Assembly (NCBI GenBank): GCA_025054775.1
Contig: JANWZA010000047.1
Coordinates: 1 to 64,000, forward strand
DNA length: 64,000 nt
From: Microscillaceae bacterium
Lineage (GTDB): Bacteria; Bacteroidota; Bacteroidia; Cytophagales; Microscillaceae
Reading direction: 5' to 3'
Shown here: positions 15,045-25,323 of the stretch, piece after piece
Position numbering within the stretch: the stretch's first letter is position 1
Layout of the letters: each line of letters opens with the position of its first letter
The notes under the pieces: generated by a model
The model's input: the letters and a program-made list of their open reading frames with translations, nothing else
What the model was told of the DNA's origin: nothing
The model's database searches: none
Made by a program: the position numbers and the translations under genes

Positions 15045-15701
15045 ATGCTATCTATTCAAACCTTTACCTTTAATCAATTTGCAGAAAATACATTTTTATT
15101 ATATGACCAAACTGGCGAAGCTGTTATTATTGATGCAGGGTGCTATAGTTATGCAGAGCAACAAATGTTGAAAAGGTTTTTGCAAGAAAAAAACTTAAGA
15201 ATAGTAAAAATCTTGAATACTCATTGCCATATAGATCACGTCTTGGGCAATGCCTTTGTCAAAAGTTTGTTTCCGAAAGCTCCTATTATTATGCATCAAG
15301 CCGATCTACCTACTTTAGAGGCCTGTAAAGGTGTAGCTTTGATGTATGGTTTTTCCAATTACCAACCTACCGAACCTGACTCGTTTGTGCAGGAAGGTGA
15401 TAAAATTACTTTTGGTACACAGAAATTAGAAGTGCTTTTTGTCCCTGGGCATGCCTTAGGGCATATTGCTTTTATCCATCACGAGCAAAAAAGGTGTTTT
15501 AGTGGCGATGTGTTGTTTGAGGGAAGTATTGGTAGGTATGATTTTCCAGGATGCAATCTCAATGATTTGATACATAGCATCTTGCATAAATTGTTAGCTT
15601 TGCCTAATGATTATACTGTACATCCAGGACATGGCAACCTTACCACTATCGGCAAAGAGCGTCAATACAATCCTTTTGTACGTGAGTGGATGGGCAGGTA
15701 A
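15045..15701 (+). CDS. Metallo-beta-lactamase-fold hydrolase, glyoxalase II-like
   Basis: The 218-residue protein carries the dinuclear metal site of the fold: THCHIDH (His60, His62, Asp64, His65), then VPGHALGH, SGDVLF and a late HPGHG. The length and the FNQFAENTFLLYD opening match the hydroxyacylglutathione hydrolase-like subgroup common in Bacteroidota, whose substrates are mostly unassigned. The first 200 residues contain every ligand, so it should be active. It is followed after 32 bases by a WbqC-like gene and is likely co-transcribed with it. No glyoxalase I gene is nearby. Confidence 0.9.
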   Translation: MLSIQTFTFNQFAENTFLLYDQTGEAVIIDAGCYSYAEQQMLKRFLQEKNLRIVKILNTHCHIDHVLGNAFVKSLFPKAPIIMHQADLPTLEACKGVALMYGFSNYQPTEPDSFVQEGDKITFGTQKLEVLFVPGHALGHIAFIHHEQKRCFSGDVLFEGSIGRYDFPGCNLNDLIHSILHKLLALPNDYTVHPGHGNLTTIGKERQYNPFVREWMGR

Positions 15702-15733
15702 ATCAAATTTTTTCAGTACCTTATACCCAAGCT

Positions 15734-16348
15734 ATGACCATTATTACTGAATTACACTACTTACCTACAATTCCCTACTTTAAGCAACTTAAATCTGCAG
15801 AGGTAATTTACCTCAATTTGCATGAATTTTATCTTAAACAAACTCTTAGAAACAGAACTTTTATTCTCACAGCCAACGGAATACAAAGTTTATCCGTACC
15901 TATACTAAAACACACTAGCAAAGGGCTTACTAAGGAGGTAGCAATAGATTATTCGCAAAAGTGGCTTAACGTACACTGGCGGGCAATTCAATCAGCTTAC
16001 GGAAAGGCTCCTTTTTTTGAATATTTGGCAGATGAATTTCAGCAAGTTTATAGGCAAAGACCTGCCTTTTTAGCAGACCTAAACCTACAGCTTCTGACAA
16101 TTTGTCTAAAATGCTTAGGCTGGCAAAAAAATATATACATCAGCCAAGCACCGTTGGCAGAATTACAATTGCAAAAAGAGGCATACCGAGACTTAAGTAA
16201 CACTATTACTGTACGTACCTTGCGTGAATTGAATAGTCAAAAAGATATAAAAGCATACAAACAAATTTTTGGCAAACCTTTTGTCCCAAATTTGTCAGTT
16301 ATTGATTTGCTATTCTGTCAAGGGCTACAAAGCCTTCAGTACTTATAA
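15734..16348 (+). CDS. WbqC-like family protein
   Basis: I start this protein at the ATG at 15734, giving TIITELHYLPTIPYFKQL, because the earlier ATG at 15686 overlaps the end of the upstream hydrolase gene and adds nothing conserved. The 204-residue protein matches the WbqC-like pattern: early Y.P....F..L, then LRNRTFILTANG, LSVPI, and later WRAIQSAYGKAPFFEYLAD. WbqC proteins are found in O-antigen clusters and near ligases but their reaction is not established. There are no glycan genes here. It probably forms a two-gene unit with the hydrolase upstream. Confidence 0.85.
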   Translation: MTIITELHYLPTIPYFKQLKSAEVIYLNLHEFYLKQTLRNRTFILTANGIQSLSVPILKHTSKGLTKEVAIDYSQKWLNVHWRAIQSAYGKAPFFEYLADEFQQVYRQRPAFLADLNLQLLTICLKCLGWQKNIYISQAPLAELQLQKEAYRDLSNTITVRTLRELNSQKDIKAYKQIFGKPFVPNLSVIDLLFCQGLQSLQYL

Positions 16349-16609
16349 TGTTAAAGGGGTAGGAAGAGCCCCTCGTAGCTAACTTTGAGGTATTGAAAAA
16401 AATAATTTTTTTTGTACATTTTATACATTTTTTCAGAAAAAAAAACTATATTTCGGTTTCAAAACTAATGCTCAACAAATTGTTATATTCTTAACCAATG
16501 AAAAGCCCTTGCCTCTAATAAGGATAGCATGGGTGAGTTGGTTCAGTAAATATTTAGTAATCTTAAATAGGCGTTTTATTAACATCCATATATAAGCCCT
16601 TTTATCCGT

Positions 16610-19126
16610 ATGAAAGATGAAGCTAAATTTTCTAACCGCGTGAAAGAGGTGATGTCTTACAGCCGAGAGGAAGCTCTCCGCTTAGGACATGACTACATTG
16701 GCACTGAGCACATTCTCTTGGGCATACTTAAAGAAGGGGAAGGTGTTGCCGTCAGTATCCTTCGTAAATTAGGATTACCTTTTGACGAAACTCGCAGACT
16801 AATAGAACAATACACAAAAGGGAACGCTACGCATAATATAAAAAATGCAGCAAATATTCCACTTACTAAGCTTTCGGAAAGAATCCTGAAGACAACTCAT
16901 TTAGAAGCCCGTATCTTTAAAAGTGAACTTATTGGTACAGAACATCTGTTACTTTCTATCTTGCGCAACGAAGACAATCTAGCCTCACAAATTATGGCTA
17001 GATATAATATTACTTACGATGTAGTAAGAGAAGAGCTAGAAAACCGTTTCAATACCCCTATGAATGCTGCCGATGCTGATAATGATGACGACGACAGCGG
17101 CAGAATATTCGGACCAGGAAAAGATATTAAATCCTCAGAAAAAACACGCACACCCGTTTTAGATAACTTTGGACGCGATCTCACCAAACTAGCCGAAATG
17201 GGTAAACTGGACCCAATCGTAGGACGCGAAAAAGAAATAGAACGTGTAGCTCAAATCCTTAGCCGTAGGAAAAAGAATAATCCTATCTTGATTGGTGAAC
17301 CAGGGGTAGGCAAAACTGCTATTGCCGAAGGACTAGCCCTACGTATCGTGCAGAAAAAAGTTTCAAGAGTACTTTTTGGTAAGCGCGTGGTTACCTTAGA
17401 TTTAGCTTCATTGGTGGCAGGTACAAAGTATCGTGGGCAATTTGAAGAACGTATGAAAGCCGTAATGAATGAATTAGAAAAATCCCCTGACGTGATTCTA
17501 TTTATTGATGAATTGCACACGATTGTTGGAGCAGGGGGCGCCTCAGGCTCGCTAGATGCTTCTAACATGTTCAAACCTGCCCTTGCCCGTGGCGATATTC
17601 AGTGCATCGGAGCTACTACCCTTGATGAGTACCGCCAATACATTGAAAAAGATGGCGCCCTAGCTCGCCGTTTTCAAGTAGTTATGGTAGACGCCACCTC
17701 GCCTGAAGAAACCCTAGAAATATTGAACAATATTAAAGATAAATACGAAGATCACCACCACGTTATTTATACTAAAGAAGCCTTAGAGGCTTGCGTGAAA
17801 CTTTCTGACCGATACATCAGCGACCGCTTTTTGCCTGACAAAGCCATAGATGTAATGGATGAAGTAGGAGCAAGAGTACACATTAACAATATTCAAGTAC
17901 CTGATTACATCTTGGAACTAGAAGCACGCATTGAAAACGTGAAAAAAGAAAAGAACCTTGTAGTAAAAAACCAAAAATACGAGGAAGCCGCCCAACTACG
18001 CGACAAAGAAAAACGCCTACAAGAGCAACTAGAACGTGCTAAAATTGAGTGGGAAGAAGAAACTAAAAAGAAACGCTACATCGTTACCGAGGAAAATGTT
18101 GCCGAAGTAATTGGCATGATGACAGGCATACCCGCCACACGCATCGCCCAAAAAGAAAGTCAAAAAATATTAAGTATGGGCGAAGCCTTGAAAGGTAGGG
18201 TAATAGGGCAAGAGGAAGCTGTACAAAAATTAGTCAAAGCTATTCAACGTACACGCGTAGGATTGAAAGACCCTAAAAAACCTATCGGTTCGTTTATCTT
18301 CCTAGGCCCTACAGGTGTAGGAAAAACTGAACTAGCCAAAGCACTTGCCGCTTATCTGTTTGACAGAGAAGATGCCCTTGTGCGAATTGATATGAGCGAA
18401 TACATGGAAAAATTCTCCGTTTCGCGACTCGTGGGGGCACCTCCCGGCTATGTAGGCTACGAAGAAGGAGGACAGCTTACTGAAAAAATAAGACGCAAAC
18501 CTTACAGCGTTATTTTACTTGATGAAATTGAAAAAGCACACCCTGACGTGTTTAATATCTTATTGCAAGTGCTTGATGATGGTATCCTAACCGATGGATT
18601 AGGCAGAAGAGTAGATTTCAAAAACACAGTTATTATCATGACCTCTAACATCGGGGTAAAAGACCTTAAAGACTTTGGGGCTGGCGTGGGCTTCGCTACC
18701 AAAGCTAAACAAGAAGCCCAAGACGAGTATATGAAAAGTACTATCCAAAATGCCTTGCGAAAAGCCTTCTCCCCTGAATTTTTGGGCAGGTTAGACGATA
18801 TAATTATTTTCAACTCCTTACAACGAGAGCATGTTCACCAAATTATTGACCTTATGCTCAAAAAAGTATTTGAGCGTATCAATGCCTTGAACTATAAAAT
18901 AGAACTCACAGAGAGAGCTAAAGATTTCTTAACTGAAAAAGGCTACGACCCTCAATACGGAGCAAGGCCTCTAGCAAAAGCTATCCAACGCTATCTGGAA
19001 GATGCCGTAGCAGAGGAGATTTTGAAGGGTGAAATTGCCGAAGGAGAAACTATTGTGGCTGATTACTTAGGGGAAGGTGAAAAACTTACCCTCACTATTA
19101 AGCAAAAGGAAGAAACAACAATTTAA
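16610..19126 (+). CDS. clpC: ATP-dependent Clp protease ATP-binding subunit ClpC
   Basis: The 838-residue AAA+ unfoldase has all ClpC parts. Two ClpN repeats (about 5-145) are followed by an acidic linker and the first ATPase with Walker A GEPGVGKT (229-236). The middle coiled coil contains a UVR-like segment ([19 protein letters not shown], about 460-478), and the second ATPase has GPTGVGKT near 566. It closes with the small C-terminal domain ([21 protein letters not shown]). It threads unfolded proteins into ClpP; clpP is not in the window. The 260 bases upstream show no CtsR- or CIRCE-like operator that I can recognise. The gene is monocistronic, closed by a strong terminator. Confidence 0.97.
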   Translation: MKDEAKFSNRVKEVMSYSREEALRLGHDYIGTEHILLGILKEGEGVAVSILRKLGLPFDETRRLIEQYTKGNATHNIKNAANIPLTKLSERILKTTHLEARIFKSELIGTEHLLLSILRNEDNLASQIMARYNITYDVVREELENRFNTPMNAADADNDDDDSGRIFGPGKDIKSSEKTRTPVLDNFGRDLTKLAEMGKLDPIVGREKEIERVAQILSRRKKNNPILIGEPGVGKTAIAEGLALRIVQKKVSRVLFGKRVVTLDLASLVAGTKYRGQFEERMKAVMNELEKSPDVILFIDELHTIVGAGGASGSLDASNMFKPALARGDIQCIGATTLDEYRQYIEKDGALARRFQVVMVDATSPEETLEILNNIKDKYEDHHHVIYTKEALEACVKLSDRYISDRFLPDKAIDVMDEVGARVHINNIQVPDYILELEARIENVKKEKNLVVKNQKYEEAAQLRDKEKRLQEQLERAKIEWEEETKKKRYIVTEENVAEVIGMMTGIPATRIAQKESQKILSMGEALKGRVIGQEEAVQKLVKAIQRTRVGLKDPKKPIGSFIFLGPTGVGKTELAKALAAYLFDREDALVRIDMSEYMEKFSVSRLVGAPPGYVGYEEGGQLTEKIRRKPYSVILLDEIEKAHPDVFNILLQVLDDGILTDGLGRRVDFKNTVIIMTSNIGVKDLKDFGAGVGFATKAKQEAQDEYMKSTIQNALRKAFSPEFLGRLDDIIIFNSLQREHVHQIIDLMLKKVFERINALNYKIELTERAKDFLTEKGYDPQYGARPLAKAIQRYLEDAVAEEILKGEIAEGETIVADYLGEGEKLTLTIKQKEETTI

Positions 19127-19154
19127 GTACTCTTAATCACTCAAAAAAGTGAGG

Positions 19155-19182
19155 AAGCAGTTTGAATTATATCAAACTGCTT
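19155..19182. terminator. Terminator shared by clpC and the convergent dehydrogenase gene
   Basis: AAGCAGTTTGA (19155-19165) and TCAAACTGCTT (19172-19182) form a perfect 11-bp stem with a 6-base loop. T-rich sequence follows on the plus side (TTCTTGTTT), and on the minus side CCTCACTTTTTTG follows. It can serve both directions. Confidence 0.8.
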
Positions 19183-19205
19183 TCTTGTTTGAAGTACATC
19201 TCTTA

Positions 19206-20411
19206 TTAAAGAGATACAAAATCAGCCAAATAGCTAAACCTAGGTGTTAGTTCACCATACTGAGCAATCGTAGCCCGTGCTAAAACACCATCTTTATCCT
19301 CCCCTAAAAGAGCAGGTAGAACATATCTCACAAATTGTGTACCAAAATAATCAGACGCATCTTTAGGTAATTCGCAAGGCAAGTTATCTATTGCCATAAT
19401 CGTTATGTTTCTTGTATCGGAGAAAGGTGGTTCTACTTGTTCGGTATAAGGATTATAGTCATAGAAAGGATTGTCTATAGTACTGGTTTGCACAGTGCAG
19501 GGGACAGAGCCGTTGATGTCACATGAAATATCTCCAATAACTTTTATTTTGAAATCGGCTTGTCTTGCTTCTTGCAAGGTAAACAACTTAGGTGCTTGTG
19601 GACTCCAAAAGTGTGTAGTGATTAATACATCAGCCACGCGTGCATATTTTATGAAGTCTGAAATATAATTTTGTGGGAATAGATAGAAATTCTGTGAAGC
19701 AATATCTATATTTTCTTTTAGCTTATGATATTCCAAAGAGTGTAAGGCTGTAAATACGGGTTTGGCATAGTTCTTTGTCAAAAAATTTTGTGGACTGACT
19801 TGCTCAACACCTGCCATATGCATTATTTCTACTGCTCCTTTGCCTACGCGCCCTGTACCTGTAATCACGATTTTACAAGCAGGTAAATAAATCGTTTTGA
19901 GAATTTGCTGAATCTCACTTAAATCTTGGCACTGGTAAGCAGGTTTGAGGTCTTGTTTTTGATAACGAAGTAAAATAGCTCTTAATGTATTATAAGCCCC
20001 TACTAATCCTGCAAATCTACCAAAAGCAATTAGGCGTTCTCCTAAATCATTGGTAATACACTCATAATCAATCAAACGGATATTTTTGGCTAATATATTT
20101 TGCAAAAGAACTTTATTATGGCTTTGCTTTTTGATAGTATGCGAAAAAAACAGATAGGTTTTATTAGGTAAAAGTAGCTCAGGTTTTACTTCTTTAATAC
20201 CTAACAGAATATCGCAATCACTCAAATCCTCAGTAAGATATGCCCCTACCTGAGCGTACTCCTCATCGGAAATGCATCTGTGTGAATACGGTTGAACATA
20301 AAAAGATATGTTAGGATAACGCTCTTGAATTTGTTGTAAATGTTTAGGTAATAAAGCCACTCGCCGTTCTACAGGTACACGACTTTCGCGAAGAATACCG
20401 ATTTTTTTCAT
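19206..20411 (-). CDS. Saccharopine/alanine dehydrogenase-like NAD(P)-binding enzyme
   Basis: The 401-residue protein belongs to the alanine dehydrogenase / lysine-ketoglutarate reductase superfamily. The N-terminal domain opens KIGILRESRVPVERRVALLP as in these enzymes. A Rossmann motif VITGTGRVGKGAVEIM lies near residue 186. The C-terminal part holds IGDISCDINGS and IDNPFYDYNP, which is more like the lysine-forming saccharopine dehydrogenase and LKR group than alanine dehydrogenase. The family reduces an imine formed between an oxo acid and an amine. Which amino acid it uses here is not certain. It is a single gene, convergent with clpC. Confidence 0.8.
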   Translation of the reverse strand: MKKIGILRESRVPVERRVALLPKHLQQIQERYPNISFYVQPYSHRCISDEEYAQVGAYLTEDLSDCDILLGIKEVKPELLLPNKTYLFFSHTIKKQSHNKVLLQNILAKNIRLIDYECITNDLGERLIAFGRFAGLVGAYNTLRAILLRYQKQDLKPAYQCQDLSEIQQILKTIYLPACKIVITGTGRVGKGAVEIMHMAGVEQVSPQNFLTKNYAKPVFTALHSLEYHKLKENIDIASQNFYLFPQNYISDFIKYARVADVLITTHFWSPQAPKLFTLQEARQADFKIKVIGDISCDINGSVPCTVQTSTIDNPFYDYNPYTEQVEPPFSDTRNITIMAIDNLPCELPKDASDYFGTQFVRYVLPALLGEDKDGVLARATIAQYGELTPRFSYLADFVSL

Positions 20412-20792
20412 TCTGAGAATAAGTAATAAGTTCTACAAAGTTTTAGGTAAGACAATGATGCTATAAAATAAAACGCAAATTTCGTGGTTTTAGCTTAAAA
20501 AGTATCTACTTTTACAAGTACTTTTTTGGTACATTGAAGGCCGAACTACTTCTCTGGGTACACGTTGTAAAATTGATACTTTGTTGTTTTTTTATAGATT
20601 AGTCATTAAAATCATGCCTCAATAAACCCAAATAAGAAATTTTACTCTGTCTTATTCAAAAGCTCAAACTTCAAAAGTTGAAGTAAAATAAAAATCACAA
20701 AAACACAAATTAAAGGTAAAGACAAGAAAACAAACACAATTGAAAGACAGCCAAATATTTACGTATATCTTACGATTTTTCTATTGCGTTAG
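20412..20792. other. Gene-free interval between divergent genes
   Basis: Leader region for the dehydrogenase (minus) and mpl (plus). It is AT-rich, with a small CTTCAAAAGTTGAAG palindrome near 20670-20684. No ORF or longer structure is convincing apart from the mpl promoter at its right edge. Confidence 0.4.
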
Positions 20793-20822
20793 TTGTACCT
20801 AATAATGATATGCTTAACTTTG
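20793..20822 (+). promoter_or_regulatory. Promoter of mpl
   Basis: TTG (20793-20795) and TAACTTTG (20815-20822) are separated by 19 bases. The sequence after the -7 box (CAACCG) is identical to that after the serB-serA promoter. The mpl ATG is 53 bases downstream. Confidence 0.75.
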
Positions 20823-20874
20823 CAACCGAATTCTTATATTCGCTTTCTTTTAATTTTTTTCGCTTTGTAGAGTA

Positions 20875-22245
20875 ATGCAAACACAAGCCAAGAAAGTCCA
20901 TTTTATTGCTATCGGTGGGAGTGTAATGCACAACCTCGCCCTTGAACTTTTGAGCAAAGGTTATCAAGTCTCAGGTTCTGATGACGAGATTTTTGAACCT
21001 GCTAAAAGCCATTTAGCCGCCCATAATCTTTTACCCGAGCAATTAGGATGGTTCCCTGATAAAGTAACACCTGACTTAGAAGCTGTTATCGTAGGAATGC
21101 ACGCCAAGGCAGATAACCCCGAGCTACAAAAAGCCTTATCGTTAAACCTCAGAGTGTATTCTTTTCCTGAATACATTTACCAACATTGCCAAAACAAACA
21201 CCGCATCGTGATAGCAGGTAGCCACGGTAAAACTACCATTACGGCTATTATTATGCACGTCCTAAAAGTGAATAAGCGAAAATTTGACTACGTAGTCGGC
21301 TCAAAATTAGAAGGTTTTGAACGTACCGTTAGCCTTAATCCTAAAAATCCTACCATTATTATTGAGGGTGATGAGTATCCAAGCTCCCCTTTGGATAAAA
21401 CACCTAAATTTTTACACTATAAACATCACATTGCTGTAATTACTGGAATAGCTTGGGATCATTACAACGTATTTCCTACTTTTGAAAGTTATTTGAAACC
21501 TTTTGAGGATTTAGTAAATCAAAGTGAAAAAGGAGGTTTTTTGATTTACAGCAAGGATGATAAATGGGCTACTAAACTTTGCACTGAAAAGGAAATCCCC
21601 GATGTAATGCCTATCGGCTACCACGTACATAACCATAAGATTGTCAATGGACAAACTATTTTGATAGCTGAAAATGGAAACAAATATCCTATCCAAATTT
21701 TTGGGGAGCACAACCTCCGCAATATTAGTGCTGCTCATATAGTATGCGACAAAATTGGTATCACCGAAGAGGAATTTTATGAGGCACTTACCACCTTCAA
21801 AGGAGCAGCACAACGCCTAGAAAAGTTTGCTCAAAATGAATATAGCACTTTTTTTAGAGATTTTGCCCATGCTCCCTCCAAAGTACAGGCAACAGTAAAG
21901 GCCGTAAAAACACAATTTCCTAAACGAAAGCTAGTAGCTTGTTTAGAATTGCACTCTTATAGTAGTTTGAACACACAATTTATTCCTCAATATAAAAATA
22001 CGCTCAAGGATGCCGACGTAGCAATCGTATATTTCAACCCTAAAACCCTGAAGAACAAAAATTTACACCTCACCGAAGACCAAGTAAGACAAGCCTTTGC
22101 TTACAAAAATCTTATTGTAATGCAGGATTCTCAAGCCCTTTGGCAATGGCTCCAAGAACAAAACTGGGAAAATAAAAATTTGTTACTCATGAGTTCGGGA
22201 AATTTTGATAATCTCAACTTTGAGGAATTAGCTAAAAAATTGTAA
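20875..22245 (+). CDS. mpl: UDP-N-acetylmuramate:L-Ala-gamma-D-Glu-meso-DAP ligase
   Basis: The 456-residue Mur ligase attaches recycled tripeptide to UDP-MurNAc. The opening HFIAIGGSVMHNLALELLSKGYQVSGSDDE is of the MurC/Mpl type. The P-loop GSHGKTTITA is near residue 115. The conserved Glu follows in IIEGDEYPSSPLDKTPKF, whose lysine and D-K-T pattern fits Mpl better than MurC. The C-terminal domain opens RDFAHAPSKVQATVKA. It is cytoplasmic and part of murein recycling. A well-formed promoter lies just upstream, and the nucleoside phosphorylase gene that follows has its own. Confidence 0.9.
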   Translation: MQTQAKKVHFIAIGGSVMHNLALELLSKGYQVSGSDDEIFEPAKSHLAAHNLLPEQLGWFPDKVTPDLEAVIVGMHAKADNPELQKALSLNLRVYSFPEYIYQHCQNKHRIVIAGSHGKTTITAIIMHVLKVNKRKFDYVVGSKLEGFERTVSLNPKNPTIIIEGDEYPSSPLDKTPKFLHYKHHIAVITGIAWDHYNVFPTFESYLKPFEDLVNQSEKGGFLIYSKDDKWATKLCTEKEIPDVMPIGYHVHNHKIVNGQTILIAENGNKYPIQIFGEHNLRNISAAHIVCDKIGITEEEFYEALTTFKGAAQRLEKFAQNEYSTFFRDFAHAPSKVQATVKAVKTQFPKRKLVACLELHSYSSLNTQFIPQYKNTLKDADVAIVYFNPKTLKNKNLHLTEDQVRQAFAYKNLIVMQDSQALWQWLQEQNWENKNLLLMSSGNFDNLNFEELAKKL

Positions 22246-22273
22246 ATCAAATTATATTTTTTTTCTATTTTTG
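22240..22273 (+). promoter_or_regulatory. Promoter of the nucleoside phosphorylase gene
   Basis: TTG (22240-22242, inside the mpl stop region) and TATTTTTG (22266-22273) are 23 bases apart. The start codon lies 30 bases beyond the -7 box. Confidence 0.65.
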
Positions 22274-22302
22274 CCTTATCTTACAAGTATAGATTTTCTT
22301 TT

Positions 22303-23175
22303 ATGCCTACTCAACAAATTGCCTCTTCCGAACTAGTTATTACACCACAAAACCGCATCTACCATTTAGGGCTAGCCCCTGAAGAGATTGCTGATACCAT
22401 TATTACCGTAGGCGACCAAACACGCGTAAGCCAAATTTCTAAATATTTAGATAGCATAGAAATACAAAAGCAAAACCGCGAATTTGTAACTCATACGGGC
22501 TACTTGGGTAATAAACGCCTTACCATACTCTCATCAGGCATTGGTATTGATAACGTAGAAATTCTAATGACCGAACTGGATGCCTTAGTAAATATTGATT
22601 TTGAGACACGCACTCCTAAATCCACTTTGCAAACGCTTAAGATTATTCGTATAGGTACTTCAGGTAGCATTCGCGCTGAAGTTGAGATAGATAGCTTTTT
22701 GGCTTCCAAACAGAGCGTAGGATTAGATAACGTTTTAGATTTTTATCACCTGCCTCAAACCGAAAGTGATTTAGCACTTACCAAAGCACTTCAAGAAACT
22801 TTGAATTTACCTTTGCAACCATACTGCACTAGTTGTGATGAAGACTTACGCCAAGCCCTTGCCTTTGACATTCCACAAGGAAATGCAATTGCGGCACCTG
22901 GTTTCTACGCCCCACAAGGTAGAGAACTGCGCACCCCCCTTAAAAGACAAAACTACTTAGAAAAGTTAATGCAATTTCATTGGAACGGTTTTTATTTTAC
23001 TAATTTTGAAATGGAGTCATCTGCTTATTATGCTTTTGGGCAATTGTTAGGACACAAAGTACTATCCGTTAATGCTATCATTGCTAATCGTAAGCAACAA
23101 CGCTTCTCTACTAATCCTACGCAAAGCGTAGAGAAACTTATTCAAGTGCTTTTACCACGTATTGCTCAACTTTGA
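22303..23175 (+). CDS. Nucleoside phosphorylase, uridine phosphorylase-like
   Basis: The 290-residue protein has the PNP/UDP phosphorylase fold. TIITVGDQTRVSQISKYLD is the phosphate-binding opening, and SSGIGIDNVEILMTELDAL and IIRIGTSGSIRAEVEI are the middle strands. NFEMESSAYYAFGQLLGH near the C-terminus supplies the sugar-binding Met-Glu. The final SVNAIIANR replaces the usual Asp-containing purine motif, which favours a pyrimidine or uncertain substrate. The enzyme would split nucleosides with phosphate in the cytoplasm for salvage. The protein has no signal peptide. The gene lies between mpl and an MCE-domain gene on the same strand. Confidence 0.85.
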   Translation: MPTQQIASSELVITPQNRIYHLGLAPEEIADTIITVGDQTRVSQISKYLDSIEIQKQNREFVTHTGYLGNKRLTILSSGIGIDNVEILMTELDALVNIDFETRTPKSTLQTLKIIRIGTSGSIRAEVEIDSFLASKQSVGLDNVLDFYHLPQTESDLALTKALQETLNLPLQPYCTSCDEDLRQALAFDIPQGNAIAAPGFYAPQGRELRTPLKRQNYLEKLMQFHWNGFYFTNFEMESSAYYAFGQLLGHKVLSVNAIIANRKQQRFSTNPTQSVEKLIQVLLPRIAQL

Positions 23176-23291
23176 GCAAAGATAGAACATTTGAACATTT
23201 GCTATTGTCAGGCTTTTTAGATACCTTTGTGTTTGGTATGTCGGTTTGAAACTAACCCCCTTATGGTTTTTTTCTAAAAAAATATTTGGCT

Positions 23292-24233
23292 ATGAATAAA
23301 GAACTCAAAATTGGTTTACTTGCTTTAGTAGCAGGTGTTATGCTGTATTCAGGATTCAACTTTTTGAAAGGTACTGACTTTTTCTCTTCTACTCGTACTT
23401 ATTATATTTTGTATGACAATATAGAAGGGCTTACCATCTCAAACCCAGTAATCTACAATGGGCTGCCTGTAGGGCGCGTAAGTAGCATACAAATTTTGCA
23501 CCAACGCAACGGGCTAATGCTCGTAGGAGTAAGCATTCGTAAAGATTTATCTATTTACAATAATACTAAAGCTGTTTTAGGAAGTAGTGGTTTATTGGGA
23601 GGGAAAGCTATTGTTTTAGAATTCCCCAAAGACAAAAAAGGCAAATTGCTTGAACACGGCGATACGCTCATAGCAAGCAAAGAAATAGGAATGATGGCAA
23701 TGGTAACAGAAAAAGCCCAGCCCTTGCTCAATAAAACCGACTCTATCATGCACAAAGTAAATATTTTGTTAGGTTCTTTACAGGGAGCAGGACAAAAAAT
23801 CGATGCAATCCTTACTGATTTTCGGCAAATCGGAGCTACTACGAAAAACCTTTTGCAAGCCAATCAAGATAATTTGAATGCTATGTTTGCTAATTTTGCT
23901 CAACTTTCTAAATCGTTGAAGGAAACAGAAAAGTCCCTTAAACCCCTGCTAACTAAAGCTGATACTTTTGTTACCAAGTTGAATAAGTTGGAACTGCAAA
24001 ACACTGTGCAAAACGCTAATCAATCCATAAAACAACTTAATTTGCTAATAGAAAAAGTGAATAAAGGTGAAGGTAGTGCAGGGGCCTTGATAAATGATAA
24101 GACCTTATACCAAAATATCAACCAATCTACCGAAAGCCTAAATAAACTTATGACCGATTTTAGAGAAAGCCCTCAGCGATACGTCAATATTTCGGTATTC
24201 GGTAAGAAAAACAAAGAAAAAGACAAGAAATAG
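23292..24233 (+). CDS. MCE/MlaD-family phospholipid-transport protein
   Basis: I start at the ATG at 23292 (NKELKIG); a TTG two codons earlier is in frame but less likely. One N-terminal membrane helix (IGLLALVAGVMLYSGFNFLKG) anchors the protein. A single MCE domain follows (about 35-120, with YYILYDNIEGLTISNPVIYNG and GLPVGRVSSI), and then a long helical region containing LNKLMTDFRESPQRYVNISV near the end. MlaD rings carry lipids between the membranes with an ABC transporter. The usual mlaE and mlaF partners are not adjacent. It is convergent with fabD. Confidence 0.88.
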   Translation: MNKELKIGLLALVAGVMLYSGFNFLKGTDFFSSTRTYYILYDNIEGLTISNPVIYNGLPVGRVSSIQILHQRNGLMLVGVSIRKDLSIYNNTKAVLGSSGLLGGKAIVLEFPKDKKGKLLEHGDTLIASKEIGMMAMVTEKAQPLLNKTDSIMHKVNILLGSLQGAGQKIDAILTDFRQIGATTKNLLQANQDNLNAMFANFAQLSKSLKETEKSLKPLLTKADTFVTKLNKLELQNTVQNANQSIKQLNLLIEKVNKGEGSAGALINDKTLYQNINQSTESLNKLMTDFRESPQRYVNISVFGKKNKEKDKK

Positions 24234-24253
24234 ACCACTAAAAAAAGATAAGG

Positions 24254-24298
24254 AAGCAATTTATCATTTTTTATAGTAACAAATTTGATAAATTACTC
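24254..24298. terminator. Imperfect hairpin between convergent MCE and fabD genes
   Basis: GCAATTTATCA pairs with TGATAAATTAC over 10 of 11 positions, with a loop of about 19 bases. It lies between the two stops and may act as a weak two-way terminator. Confidence 0.35.
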
Positions 24299-24333
24299 CC
24301 CCGATTTTGACATAAAACTTTGCTTTCTGATAG

Positions 24334-25212
24334 TTAAGCTATTGAACCTACCTTTGCCGAAGGGGCTATTTTTTTTACCAAGCCTTGTAAAACTTTACCC
24401 GGTCCGCACTCTATAAATTGTGTAGCTCCGTCTTTTACCATATTTTGGATGGTTTGTGTCCAACGAACAGGAGCGGTAAGTTGGGCAATCAAGTTAGCTT
24501 TAATGGTAGCTACTTCTGTGGTAGGTAGCGCATTTACGTTTTGGTAGATAGGGCAAATTGGCACATAAAAAGTGGTTTTTTCTATGGCTTCAGCTAATTC
24601 TTGACGTGCTGACTCCATAAGAGGTGAGTGAAAGGCGCCTCCTACTTGCAAAGGCAACACGCGCTTTGCACCTGCTTCTTTGAGCAAAGGCGTAGCTTTT
24701 TCTATTCCTTGAAAAGAACCTGAAATAACCAGTTGCCCTTGGCAGTTGTAATTTGCCGCAACCACTATTTCGTCGGTAATGCTACGGCATATTTGCTCTA
24801 CTTTTTCGTCATCTAGTCCTAAAACGGCAGCCATAGTAGAAGGGTTTTGTTCACAGGCTTTTTGCATAGCCAAAGCTCGCTGATATACTAAGCTTAGAGC
24901 GTCTTCAAATTGTAAAGTTTTATTAGCTACCAAAGCAGAGAACTCTCCAAGTGAATGTCCTGCTACCATATCAGGCTGAAAGTTAGGAGTAGTGAGGGCT
25001 AAAATAGCAGAGTGCAGAAAAATAGCAGGTTGGGTAACTTTGGTCTGCTTCAAATCTTCTTCTGTACCTGCAAACATAATGTCTGTAATACGGAAGCCTA
25101 AAATTTCGTTAGCTTGCTCAAAAAGTGCTTGGGCAGTTGCGCGTGTTTCGTATAGTTCTTTACCCATACCTACAAACTGCGAACCTTGCCCAGGAAAAAT
25201 ATATGCTTTCAT
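24334..25212 (-). CDS. fabD: Malonyl-CoA:ACP transacylase
   Basis: The 292-residue enzyme loads malonyl groups onto acyl carrier protein. It has the FPGQGSQFVGMG opening, the active Ser in GHSLGEFSAL near residue 85, the malonate-binding Arg in YQRALAMQ and the catalytic His in GGAFHSPLM near residue 195. Length and ends match the family. It is not in a fab operon: the neighbours are a convergent MCE gene and, upstream on the same strand after 111 bases, a large unassigned gene. Confidence 0.95.
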   Translation of the reverse strand: MKAYIFPGQGSQFVGMGKELYETRATAQALFEQANEILGFRITDIMFAGTEEDLKQTKVTQPAIFLHSAILALTTPNFQPDMVAGHSLGEFSALVANKTLQFEDALSLVYQRALAMQKACEQNPSTMAAVLGLDDEKVEQICRSITDEIVVAANYNCQGQLVISGSFQGIEKATPLLKEAGAKRVLPLQVGGAFHSPLMESARQELAEAIEKTTFYVPICPIYQNVNALPTTEVATIKANLIAQLTAPVRWTQTIQNMVKDGATQFIECGPGKVLQGLVKKIAPSAKVGSIA

Positions 25213-25323
25213 AGAATTGGGATAAAGTTGAGTTGTGAGAGAGGATAGTTTTCTAAAAAATTGCGGTACAAAATAGATAAAAAATTTGATAGTGTATAAG
25301 CCTATAATATGCTTGTTTACCTT

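Noticed and set aside
16349-16609. Possible CtsR or CIRCE operator upstream of clpC
   Set aside because: No TTAGCACTC/GAGTGCTAA repeat and no heptad direct repeat of the CtsR type could be found.
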